Source: UBA7185 sp964606855 (GTDB lineage: Bacteria > Bacillota > Peptococcia > Peptococcales > Peptococcaceae). Taken from it: 33,253 bases of DNA. The position numbers were made by a program, and so were the translations under genes. The stretch lies in NCBI GenBank assembly GCA_964606855.1, contig CAZSHM010000015.1, positions 1 through 33,253 of the forward strand. The letters are read 5' to 3'. Under the pieces are notes generated by a model, which saw only the letters and a program-made list of their open reading frames with translations, was not told where the DNA came from and searched no databases. Below are positions 15,439-22,013 of this stretch, piece by piece (positions within the stretch are counted from its first letter, which is position 1; every line of letters begins with the position of its first letter).

Positions 15439-16725
15439 TCAGTCAAACAGGGGGCCGCGGAGAATGGTCTGGTCGCGCCTTGGGCCTACGGCCACGATGC
15501 GCACCGGCACGCCGGTCAGTTCCTCGATGCGCTCCACATAGTGCCGCGCGGCTTCCGGCAACGCCTCGAACGAGGTGCATCCGCTGGTATCCGTCTGCCA
15601 GCCCGGAAGTTCCTCATAGACAGGGCGACATTCGGCCAGTTCCTTCAGGCTGGCGGGAAAATGCTCCACTTTCTCGCCGTTGCGGTCATAGTGCGTGCAA
15701 ATTTTCACGGTGGGCAGCGTATCCAGCACATCCAGTTTCATCAGGGCGAACTCGTTGATCCCGCTCAGACGGATCGCATAGTGGAGCATCACCATATCGA
15801 TCCAACCGCAGCGGCGGGTGCGTCCCGTCACGGTGCCGTACTCGCGGCCGACGCGCTGCAGCGTCTCACCGGCCGCGTCGAAAAGCTCCGTGGGGAAGGG
15901 CCCCTCGCCCACGCGTGTGGTGTACGCCTTGATGATCCCGAGCACATTTTTGATTTGCGTGGGGCCTACGCCCGCGCCTACACAGGCGTAGCTTGCGACG
16001 GGGTTGGAGCTGGTTACGTACGGATACGTTCCGTGATCGACGTCCAGGAGCGTTCCCTGCGCTCCCTCAAAGACGACGTTCTCACCCCGCGCCAGCGCTT
16101 CGGAAACCAGCACCGACGTATCACTTACATACGGGCGCAGCTGCTCGGCGTAGGTGCAGTACTGTGCGTAGATTTCATCAAAAGAGAAAGGTCTTCCGCT
16201 GTAAATTTTGACGATCAGTTCGTTTTTAGCCCGGAGGTTGCGCTGCAGGAGCTCGGCGAAGACTTCCTTATCCAGCAGATCGACGATACGGATGCCGGTG
16301 CGGGCGTATTTATCCATGTAGCAGGGGCCGATGCCGTTCTTGGTGGTGCCGATTTTGCCCTCGCCCTTGGCCGCCTCCTCCAGCGCATCGATGGCGATGT
16401 GGTACGGCAGGATCACGTGCGCCCGAGGGCTGATCCGGAGTCCGCCGGTATCCACGCCCTTGCGCTTCAGATAGGAGAGTTCCTCCAACAGCACTTTGGG
16501 GTCGATCACTACGCCGTTGCCGATCACGCAGGTTTTTCCCGGATAGAGGATGCCGGAGGGAACCAGCCGCAGTTTAAACTCCGAATCGCCAACCACCACG
16601 GTGTGTCCGGCGTTGTTGCCGCCCTGATAGCGCACCACGGTCGTCGCCTGCTCCGCTACAACGTCGGTTACTTTTCCTTTTCCCTCGTCGCCCCATTGGG
16701 CGCCTAATAATACCAATCCTGCCAT
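15439..16725 (-). CDS. purA: Adenylosuccinate synthetase
   Basis: The enzyme joins IMP and aspartate with GTP to give adenylosuccinate, the first step from IMP to AMP. The 428-residue protein has the usual length and motifs: WGDEGKGKVTD (P-loop, residues 10-20), QGGNNAGHTV, IGTTKNGIGPCYMDK, EGAQGTLLDVDHGTYP and VTGRTRRCGWID. The site GAGGAGGG lies about 10 bases before ATG 16725. It is transcribed alone on the - strand from the promoter at 16945-16973 behind a structured leader, and ends at the bidirectional terminator. Confidence 0.97.
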   Translation of the reverse strand: MAGLVLLGAQWGDEGKGKVTDVVAEQATTVVRYQGGNNAGHTVVVGDSEFKLRLVPSGILYPGKTCVIGNGVVIDPKVLLEELSYLKRKGVDTGGLRISPRAHVILPYHIAIDALEEAAKGEGKIGTTKNGIGPCYMDKYARTGIRIVDLLDKEVFAELLQRNLRAKNELIVKIYSGRPFSFDEIYAQYCTYAEQLRPYVSDTSVLVSEALARGENVVFEGAQGTLLDVDHGTYPYVTSSNPVASYACVGAGVGPTQIKNVLGIIKAYTTRVGEGPFPTELFDAAGETLQRVGREYGTVTGRTRRCGWIDMVMLHYAIRLSGINEFALMKLDVLDTLPTVKICTHYDRNGEKVEHFPASLKELAECRPVYEELPGWQTDTSGCTSFEALPEAARHYVERIEELTGVPVRIVAVGPRRDQTILRGPLFD

Positions 16726-16788
16726 AGTTGCAATACCCTCCTCACCGGTAGCACACGTCCGCTGCGGGGCGGACAGAGTTCGTCACGC

Positions 16789-16841
16789 AAAAAAATGACC
16801 CAAGATAGGCCGCAAATCAAAACGGCTGTACGAATCTTAGG
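16789..16841 (-). terminator. Intrinsic terminator inside the purA leader
   Basis: On the - strand CCTAAGAT (16841-16834) pairs with ATCTTGGG (16806-16799). An inner GCCG/CGGC helix stacks on it, and a run of seven T follows (16795-16789). It sits about 65 bases before purA, so it looks like an attenuator rather than the end of a gene. Confidence 0.7.
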
Positions 16842-16938
16842 CTGCGTAAGCGAAGTATTGGATCGAACGGTCTGTTTTACCGCGCTGCGCGCATGGCGGG
16901 GTTTCCGGCGCCGAACCGCGCGTCCGAGGCAACAGTCC
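16842..16938 (-). ncRNA. Structured purA 5' leader (candidate attenuator or riboswitch)
   Basis: From the predicted start near 16938 the RNA opens with GGACUGUU (16938-16931), which can pair with AACAGACC (16876-16869; 7 of 8 positions). It encloses a GC-rich region with further possible stems (GGCG/CGCC). A 27-base linker follows, then the terminator at 16841-16789. A closing helix at the very 5' end plus a terminator before the coding region is typical of metabolite- or protein-sensing leaders. I do not recognise the purine, PRPP, ZTP, ppGpp or T-box consensus in it. Confidence 0.5.
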
Positions 16939-16944
16939 TTTCCT

Positions 16945-16973
16945 AGGATAGCAGGAATATGCGGGAAAGTCAA
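16945..16973 (-). promoter_or_regulatory. Sigma-A promoter of purA
   Basis: On the - strand TTGACT (16973-16968) and TATCCT (16950-16945) are 17 bases apart. The predicted start at about 16938 coincides with the first base of the leader's closing helix, which supports both assignments. Confidence 0.75.
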
Positions 16974-16981
16974 TCTTTATT

Positions 16982-17018
16982 TCAAAAGCGCGCCGCCGCG
17001 CGAGGAGCGCGCTTTTGA
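16982..17018. other. Perfect 12-bp inverted repeat between divergent purA and ABC promoters
   Basis: TCAAAAGCGCGC (16982-16993) and GCGCGCTTTTGA (17007-17018) form a perfect 12-base-pair hairpin with a 13-base loop. There is no T-run after it on either strand, so it is not a standard terminator. Its position immediately behind the purA -35 box and ahead of the ABC promoter suggests an operator or an insulating hairpin. Confidence 0.55.
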
Positions 17019-17081
17019 TCCGAAAAATGCGACAAAAAAGGAGGCTTTATGAAAAAACAGGGTACAAGCGCAGATTGTATC

Positions 17082-17110
17082 TTGCAAAACCCTGCGAAAT
17101 TTCATACAAT
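17082..17110 (+). promoter_or_regulatory. Promoter of the ABC importer lipoprotein gene
   Basis: TTGCAA (17082-17087), 17 bases, TACAAT (17105-17110). The hexamers and spacing are identical to the pdxK promoter at 26006-26034. An upstream AAGGAGG plus ATG at 17049 lies ahead of this promoter and is in frame with the gene, but would bury the lipoprotein signal. Confidence 0.7.
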
Positions 17111-17162
17111 AGAGCCAGATCCGCGACGGCGGAAAATTTGCAGGACGGAAGGATTGAGAAAC

Positions 17163-18170
17163 ATGAAGAAAAAATGGATGAAGGGTGTCGCGGTAGCGGC
17201 CCTCGCGGCCCTGTCTATGGGCCTGATGGCCGGCTGCGGCGGCGGGCAGGACAGCGAAGAACAGACTTACAATGTCGGATTGGTGCAGCTGGTACAGCAT
17301 CCGGCGCTCGATCTGGCCAACCAGGGCATGGTGGACGGCTTGAAGGACGGCGGCGTGACGGCGGAGATCAATCAGCAGAACGCACAGGGCGAGCAGAGCA
17401 ATCTGCAGGATATCGCCCAGCAGTTTATCGCGGATGATGTGGATCTGATCCTGGCGATCGCTACTCCGGCGGCGCAGGTGATGGCTTCGGCCACCGAGGA
17501 GATCCCCATCGTAGGCACCGCGATCACAAGCTACGCCGACGCGGGCCTGGTGGAGAGCGATGAAGCGCCCAACACAAACGTGACAGGCACCAACGACATG
17601 GCGCCTATCGAGACGCAGATTGACCTCCTGCTGCAGGTTGTGCCGGACGCCAAGGTGATCGGCACCATCTACACTTCCAGTGAACAGAACTCCGAGGTTC
17701 AGATTGCCCAGCTGGATGCGATCTGCGCGGAGAAGGGATTGACCGTGGAGAAACGCACCATCACCTCCGCCAACGACATTCAGCAGGCAGCGCAGAGCCT
17801 GGTTGGCGAAGTGGACGCGATCTATCTGCCCACCGACAACAAAGTGGCATCCGCGATGCCGCAGGTGGTCAGCGTGACGGATCCTGCCGGATTGGTCACG
17901 GTTTGCGCGGAGCCCGGTATGGTGCAGAGCGGCGGCACGCTGACGTACGGGATCGACTACTACAAGATCGGCTACAATGCCGGCCTGATGGCTGCACAGA
18001 TCCTGAAGGGCGAGGCGACCCCGCAGGAGATGCCCATCCAGGGCGCCAAAGAGGAAGATCTGTCGCTGATTATCAATCCGGATGCGGTCGAGCTGATCGG
18101 CATCGAGATGCCGGCGGACCTGATGGAGAGAGCGACTCTGACCACAGAGATGGAGAGCGAGTCGGAATGA
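17163..18170 (+). CDS. ABC transporter substrate-binding lipoprotein (PF04392 type, TrpX-like)
   Basis: The 335-residue product starts MKKKWMKGVAVAALAALSMG with a lipobox LMAGC (Cys25), so it is a lipid-anchored solute receptor outside the membrane. The rest fits the ABC_sub_bind (periplasmic-binding type 1) fold: YNVGLVQLVQHPALD, IAQQFIADDVDLILAIATPA, VIGTIYTSSEQNSE, AIYLPTDNKVASAMP, DYYKIGYNAGLMAAQIL. Members of this family import tryptophan, tyrosine or other small organics; the ligand here is unknown. ATG 17163 is chosen because only it puts the signal at the N-terminus, with GGAAGGA before it. The terminator at 18272-18313 after the gene would let it be made in excess of the permease. 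Confidence 0.88.
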   Translation: MKKKWMKGVAVAALAALSMGLMAGCGGGQDSEEQTYNVGLVQLVQHPALDLANQGMVDGLKDGGVTAEINQQNAQGEQSNLQDIAQQFIADDVDLILAIATPAAQVMASATEEIPIVGTAITSYADAGLVESDEAPNTNVTGTNDMAPIETQIDLLLQVVPDAKVIGTIYTSSEQNSEVQIAQLDAICAEKGLTVEKRTITSANDIQQAAQSLVGEVDAIYLPTDNKVASAMPQVVSVTDPAGLVTVCAEPGMVQSGGTLTYGIDYYKIGYNAGLMAAQILKGEATPQEMPIQGAKEEDLSLIINPDAVELIGIEMPADLMERATLTTEMESESE

Positions 18171-18271
18171 TTGGCTGCTAGACGAGAAACCCGATAGAGG
18201 ATTCCGGCAGAGGCGAAACACAGGGCCGAGCAGCGAAGAAACGACAAGCCAGATTCAAGGACAACTTTTTC

Positions 18272-18313
18272 CAAAGGGGAGCGGATCGCCGTCGCGATGG
18301 CCGCCCCCTTTTT
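18272..18313 (+). terminator. Partial terminator between lipoprotein and permease genes
   Basis: AAAGGGG (18273-18279) and GCGG (18281-18284) pair with CCGC (18301-18304) and CCCCTTT (18305-18311), with one bulged A and a 16-base loop, running into TTTTT. It lies in the 348-base gap (18171-18518), which otherwise holds the next promoter and no gene. Confidence 0.7.
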
Positions 18314-18432
18314 GGTACGCTCGGCGGCGGGCGCATGCGCGAAAAAAGCGCGGGAATTTGCAAAACGGCGATGGAATGGCGCAAACAGGGAAACTTCTTG
18401 TCGCAAAAGAGAAAAATATTGTGCCCGTGCGA

Positions 18433-18461
18433 TTGAAAAAATGTGCGTGGGATGCTATCAT
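18433..18461 (+). promoter_or_regulatory. Second promoter, for permease and ATPase
   Basis: TTGAAA (18433-18438), 17 bases, TATCAT (18456-18461), about 58 bases ahead of the permease start. It gives the membrane components expression independent of the receptor gene. Confidence 0.65.
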
Positions 18462-18518
18462 AAAAAGGCAAGATTTGCAATTTGGAAGGATATTTTGTAG
18501 GACGGAAGGGGTTTTTCT

Positions 18519-19466
18519 ATGTCGATCAGTTTAGTGCTGTCCACGCTCTGGCAGGGGTTGCTGTGGGGGATCCTGGCGCTGGGCGTTTTTCTGACATTTC
18601 GGGTTCTGGATATCGCCGATCTGACGGTGGAAGGCAGTTATCCTCTGGGCGCGGCGGTGGCAGTCTCCTGGATTGCGGGCGGCGGTTCGCCTGTGGCAGG
18701 CATGGCCTTGGCCTTTCTCGCCGGATCCCTGGCCGGGGTGGTGACGGGGCTTCTGCACACCAAGCTGAAAATTCCGGCGCTGCTCGCGGGGATTTTGACG
18801 ATGATCGGGCTGTATTCCATCAACCTGCGGGTGATGGGCGACAAGTCCAACGTCTCCATCTTGCGCATGGACACGGTGTTTACGTTTTTTGAACAGTTTG
18901 GCTTAGATAAGAACCAGAGCATTCTGGTCTGCGGACTGATTTTTGTCGTCGTGATCATTGCGCTGCTCTACTGGTTTTTCGGAACAGAAATCGGCGCCGC
19001 CATTCGCGCCACCGGCTCCAACAAGCAGATGATCCGCGCCCAGGGCGTGGACACCGACGTCACAATCATTCTGGGACTTTTGTTGAGCAACGGACTGGTA
19101 TCGCTGGCAGGGGCACTCCTGGGGCAGAGCCAGGGCTTTGCCGACGCGGGCATGGGGACCGGCACCATTGTGATTGGCCTTGCCTCGGTCATCATCGGCG
19201 AGGTGCTGTTTGGAACACGCAATTTTATGAATTGGCTGCTGGCTGTGGTGGGAGGCTCCATCATTTACCGCATGGTCATTGCCGTCGTGCTCAAGCTGGG
19301 CATGAATCAGAACGACATGAAACTCCTGACGGCGATCATCGTAGCTGTCGCGCTGGCGATGCCGCTCATCCAGTCTAAGCTCAAGAAGATCAAACCGCAG
19401 AAGCAGGAGAAGGAGCAGGAAGGCAGAGGAGGTGCTGGCGATGCTGGATATCGTGAAAATCAATAA
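18519..19466 (+). CDS. ABC transporter permease (BPD_transp_2 family)
   Basis: The 315-residue integral membrane protein has about eight to nine hydrophobic segments. It carries the FRVLDIADLTVEGSYPLGAA segment near the N-terminus and GAAIRATGSNKQMIRAQGVD, the coupling-loop motif contacting the ATPase, around residue 160-180. It belongs to the branched-chain/TrpY-like permease family and pairs with the PF04392 receptor upstream. The C-terminus is strongly basic (SKLKKIKPQKQEKEQEG). The ATPase gene starts 26 bases before this one ends. A GGACGGAAGG site like that of the lipoprotein gene precedes the ATG. Confidence 0.9.
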   Translation: MSISLVLSTLWQGLLWGILALGVFLTFRVLDIADLTVEGSYPLGAAVAVSWIAGGGSPVAGMALAFLAGSLAGVVTGLLHTKLKIPALLAGILTMIGLYSINLRVMGDKSNVSILRMDTVFTFFEQFGLDKNQSILVCGLIFVVVIIALLYWFFGTEIGAAIRATGSNKQMIRAQGVDTDVTIILGLLLSNGLVSLAGALLGQSQGFADAGMGTGTIVIGLASVIIGEVLFGTRNFMNWLLAVVGGSIIYRMVIAVVLKLGMNQNDMKLLTAIIVAVALAMPLIQSKLKKIKPQKQEKEQEGRGGAGDAGYRENQ

Positions 19467-20235
19467 GACCTTTAACGCCGGCACTGTCAACGAAAAGCGG
19501 GCGCTGCGGGATCTGAGCCTCCACCTGGATTCCGGCGATTTCGTCACGGTGATCGGCGGCAACGGGGCGGGCAAGTCCACGCTGCTGAACGCGGTGGCCG
19601 GTGTCTGGCCGGTGGACAGCGGCACCATCTCCATCGACGGTGTGGACGTCACCAAGCAGCCTGAGCACAAACGGGCCAAGTACATCGGCCGCGTGTTTCA
19701 GGATCCGATGATGGGCACCGCCGCCAACATGCAGATATCGGAAAATCTGGCCATCGCCAGCAGGCGCGGCAAGGTGCCCGGCCTGGCCTGGAGTTCCAAG
19801 CCCAAGCAGCAGGAGCAGTTTCGCGAGATGGTGGCGGAGTTGGGATTGGGGCTGGAAACGCGGCTGACCACCAAAGTGGGCCTGCTCTCCGGCGGGCAGC
19901 GGCAGGCGATCACGCTGTTGATGGCGACGATGAACGATCCCAATCTGCTGCTTCTGGATGAGCACACTGCCGCGCTGGATCCCAAGACGGCGGCCAAGGT
20001 GCTGGAACTGACGGAGCGTATCGTCACGCGGGAGCACCTGACGACGCTGATGATCACGCACAATATGCGGGACGCGCTGCGCTACGGAAACCGCCTCATC
20101 ATGCTGCACAACGGGGAGATCCTTATCGACGTTTCCGGGCAGGAGAAAGCGGGCATGGATGTGCCGGACTTGTTAAAGATGTTCGAGCGCGCCAGCGGCG
20201 ACGAACTGGTCAACGACCGGATGCTTTTAGGCTAG
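19441..20235 (+). CDS. ABC transporter ATP-binding protein
   Basis: This is the energy-coupling subunit of the importer, 264 residues. It shows Walker A GGNGAGKST (39-47), the Q loop VFQDPMMGT, the signature LSGGQRQA, Walker B LLLLDEHTAALDP and the switch histidine in MITHNMRDALRYG. The start is ATG 19441, eight bases after GAGGAGG (19426-19432), so it overlaps the permease gene by 26 bases and is likely translated with it. It is the last gene of the importer operon. Confidence 0.93.
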   Translation: MLDIVKINKTFNAGTVNEKRALRDLSLHLDSGDFVTVIGGNGAGKSTLLNAVAGVWPVDSGTISIDGVDVTKQPEHKRAKYIGRVFQDPMMGTAANMQISENLAIASRRGKVPGLAWSSKPKQQEQFREMVAELGLGLETRLTTKVGLLSGGQRQAITLLMATMNDPNLLLLDEHTAALDPKTAAKVLELTERIVTREHLTTLMITHNMRDALRYGNRLIMLHNGEILIDVSGQEKAGMDVPDLLKMFERASGDELVNDRMLLG

Positions 20236-20254
20236 GGGAAAATTGTTAGAAAAG

Positions 20255-20294
20255 GACAAACCGCCCTTCGTTTTTTGCGATTGGGCGGTTTGTT
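20255..20294. terminator. Terminator-like hairpin in the convergent gap
   Basis: CAAACCGCCC (20257-20266) pairs perfectly with GGGCGGTTTG (20283-20292), extendable by A-T and G-T, with a 16-base loop. The + strand tail is GTTGCTGTTC; the - strand tail TCCTTTTCT is more T-rich. It lies 20 bases after the ATPase gene and may stop transcription from both sides. Confidence 0.7.
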
Positions 20295-20353
20295 GCTGTT
20301 CAAACACAAATTCCTCCATGTCTCTTTTGTAGAAACAGGCGGCTGGTGAGATT

Positions 20354-20460
20354 TGTGCATAAATTTGCCGGTGCTTATGCACACCCATCCGAGAAGGCGC
20401 GATGTAAGCCCTTTTTTCTGTGCATAAGTCTGTGGATAATGTGGATAACTCTGTGGAAAA
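20354..20460. other. DnaA-box cluster
   Basis: Six 9-mers match or nearly match the DnaA box TTATCCACA. TGTGGATAA occurs at 20431-20439 and again directly abutting at 20440-20448 (both perfect, reverse orientation). TGTGGAAAA is at 20452-20460. TGTGCATAA is at 20354-20362 and 20419-20427, and TTATGCACA in the opposite orientation at 20375-20383. The last four boxes start 12, 9 and 12 bases apart. The 20354/20375 pair forms a 9-bp inverted repeat. I found no other consensus box in the window. Both flanking operons run towards the cluster. It is either a DnaA-titration or regulatory cluster, or part of an origin. Confidence 0.8.
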
Positions 20461-20547
20461 CCCATGTGAGCACGCCGAGCTCCCGCCAGACTTGCGGTGT
20501 TCGTCCGGAAGGCTGCCGCCGCGGACGCTGGCATGCTCACGCACGGG
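20461..20547. other. Foldable GC-rich element beside the DnaA boxes
   Basis: GTGAGCACGCC (20466-20476) pairs with GGCATGCTCAC (20530-20540) with one mismatch, and CCC/GGG can close it (20461-20463 with 20545-20547). Inside are two further hairpins: CCGC/GCGG (20483-20486 with 20494-20497) and CGTCCG/CGGACG (20502-20507 with 20522-20527). The whole could form a three-way junction on either strand. No gene is visible in 20236-20575. Confidence 0.4.
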
Positions 20548-20575
20548 TTTCCGCGCGGGATGTCCTTGCCGAGGC

Positions 20576-21952
20576 CTACCGGATCAGTGTGCGCACCCAT
20601 TTGAGCTTCTTTTTATAGGGCGCGTAGCGAAGGGGCGGCACAATCTCATTTGCCTGCTTTAACACCACTTTGCGGTGAGAGAAGGTGTCGAATCCGGCTT
20701 GTCCGTGGTAGCCGCCGCCCAGGCCGCTCTGGCCGACGCCCTGGAAGGGGATACCCGCGCCGGAGGTGTGCAGCACCGTGTCGTTGATACAGCCGCCGCC
20801 AAAGGATACCGCGGACATCACCGCCTGCTCCACGCTGGGATCGCGGGTGAACAGGTAGAGCGCCAGCGGTTTGGGGCGGTTCTGAATGTAGCGGATCGCG
20901 TTTTCCAGCCGATCGTAGGGGATGACCGGGAGGATGGGCCCGAAGATTTCTTCCTGCATGATCGGGCTGTTCTCCGGGTCCACATGGTCCAGGATGGTGG
21001 GTTCCAGCTGCAGCTGCTCCCGGTTGTGTTTGCCGCCGCAGACGATGTTTCCGCTGTCCAAAAGAGCCAGAAGACGGTTCAGATGATACTCGTTGACGAT
21101 GTGCGGATAGTCCGGATTCGCGAAGATATCGCCGGGATAGAATTCGTGCAGATACTGCTGCATATACTGCAGAAGCTCCGGTTTCCGCTGCCGATCCACA
21201 AGCACATAGTCGGGGGCCACGCACGTTTGTCCGCAGTTGAGACACTTGCCCCAGATGATGCGCTTGGCCGCGATCTTGAGATCTGCGGTGTCCTCCACGA
21301 TGCAGGGATTTTTGCCGCCCAGTTCCAGCGTCACAGAGGTCAGGTGCTCCGCCGCAGCGTGCATGATGTACTTGCCCACCTGCGGACTGCCGACAAAAAA
21401 GATGTGGTCGAACGGTTCCTTTAAGAGCGCCTGGCTTATCTCCGCACCGCCGCAGAAGATGCTCACGTAGTCGGGAGAAAAGGTCTCTTCGATAATGCTG
21501 CGCACAACCTGTTGGGTGTGTGGCGCCAGCTCCGAGGGCTTGACGACCGCGCAGTTGCCTGCGGCGATTGCCGCCGTCAGCGGGGAGAAGACCAGCTGCA
21601 CCGGGTAATTCCACGGCACGATGATGAGCACCAGCCCGAGCGGCTCCGCGTAAGAGAGGAGGCGCCCCGGATATTGGTTCAGTCCGCCGCCCTCCACGGA
21701 GCGGATCTCGGCCCAGTGCGGGAGATGCTTGATTGCGGCCTGGATCTCGTTGTAGACCATGGAGATCTCGGTGGTGTAGGATTCGAACTCCGACTTGCCC
21801 AGATCGTTGTGCAGCGCCTGAATCAGAGCATCCTCGTGCTTTTTGATGGTTTTTTTCAGCGCGCGCAGCTGCTTGATGCGCCAGTCAATGTCCAGCGTCG
21901 TCCCGCCGAGAAAAAATTCTCGCTGCTGCTGCAGTGTTTCTTGCATCCTCAT
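20576..21952 (-). CDS. Aldehyde dehydrogenase (class 3 / YwdH-like)
   Basis: This is an NAD(P)-dependent oxidation enzyme for aldehydes, 458 residues, the short class-3 length. Visible are PWNYP (113-117), the nucleotide-site GSPQVGKYI, the general base Glu210 in LELGGKNP and the catalytic cysteine Cys244 in NCGQTCVAPDYV. The C-terminus (PPLRYAPYKKKLKWVRTLIR) is typical of the class. A GGGGGAAAG site precedes the start; the alternative ATG is 6 bases downstream. It is last in a minus-strand run after the tmk-like gene, 61 bases away. Substrate unknown. Confidence 0.92.
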   Translation of the reverse strand: MRMQETLQQQREFFLGGTTLDIDWRIKQLRALKKTIKKHEDALIQALHNDLGKSEFESYTTEISMVYNEIQAAIKHLPHWAEIRSVEGGGLNQYPGRLLSYAEPLGLVLIIVPWNYPVQLVFSPLTAAIAAGNCAVVKPSELAPHTQQVVRSIIEETFSPDYVSIFCGGAEISQALLKEPFDHIFFVGSPQVGKYIMHAAAEHLTSVTLELGGKNPCIVEDTADLKIAAKRIIWGKCLNCGQTCVAPDYVLVDRQRKPELLQYMQQYLHEFYPGDIFANPDYPHIVNEYHLNRLLALLDSGNIVCGGKHNREQLQLEPTILDHVDPENSPIMQEEIFGPILPVIPYDRLENAIRYIQNRPKPLALYLFTRDPSVEQAVMSAVSFGGGCINDTVLHTSGAGIPFQGVGQSGLGGGYHGQAGFDTFSHRKVVLKQANEIVPPLRYAPYKKKLKWVRTLIR

Positions 21953-22013
21953 AGTGCTTTCCCCCTGTCTGAAAGAACTTTTGCCGATTTGCCAAAAGGA
22001 AAAGATTGCTTTT

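Noticed and set aside
15367..16707. 446-codon plus-strand frame opposite purA
   Set aside because: Antisense shadow of purA, which has all its family motifs on the minus strand; the plus-strand product is not recognisable.
16836..16881. Minus-strand frame in the purA leader reading GKTDRSIQYFAYAA-stop, strongly resembling a tmRNA (ssrA) proteolysis tag (Bacillus: GKTNSFNQNVALAA)
   Set aside because: The length and ends match remarkably, but I see no tRNA-like domain: no conserved 5' end before it, and no T-loop or 3' acceptor arm in the 110 bases before purA. A canonical tmRNA would need more than 200 further bases, which are purA coding sequence. Probably coincidence; a tmRNA covariance search would settle it.
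20354..20460. Calling the DnaA-box cluster the chromosomal origin outright
   Set aside because: No dnaA, dnaN or clear AT-rich unwinding element is adjacent, and the genes on both sides are transcribed towards it. The rpmH end of the window is the more usual side for oriC.
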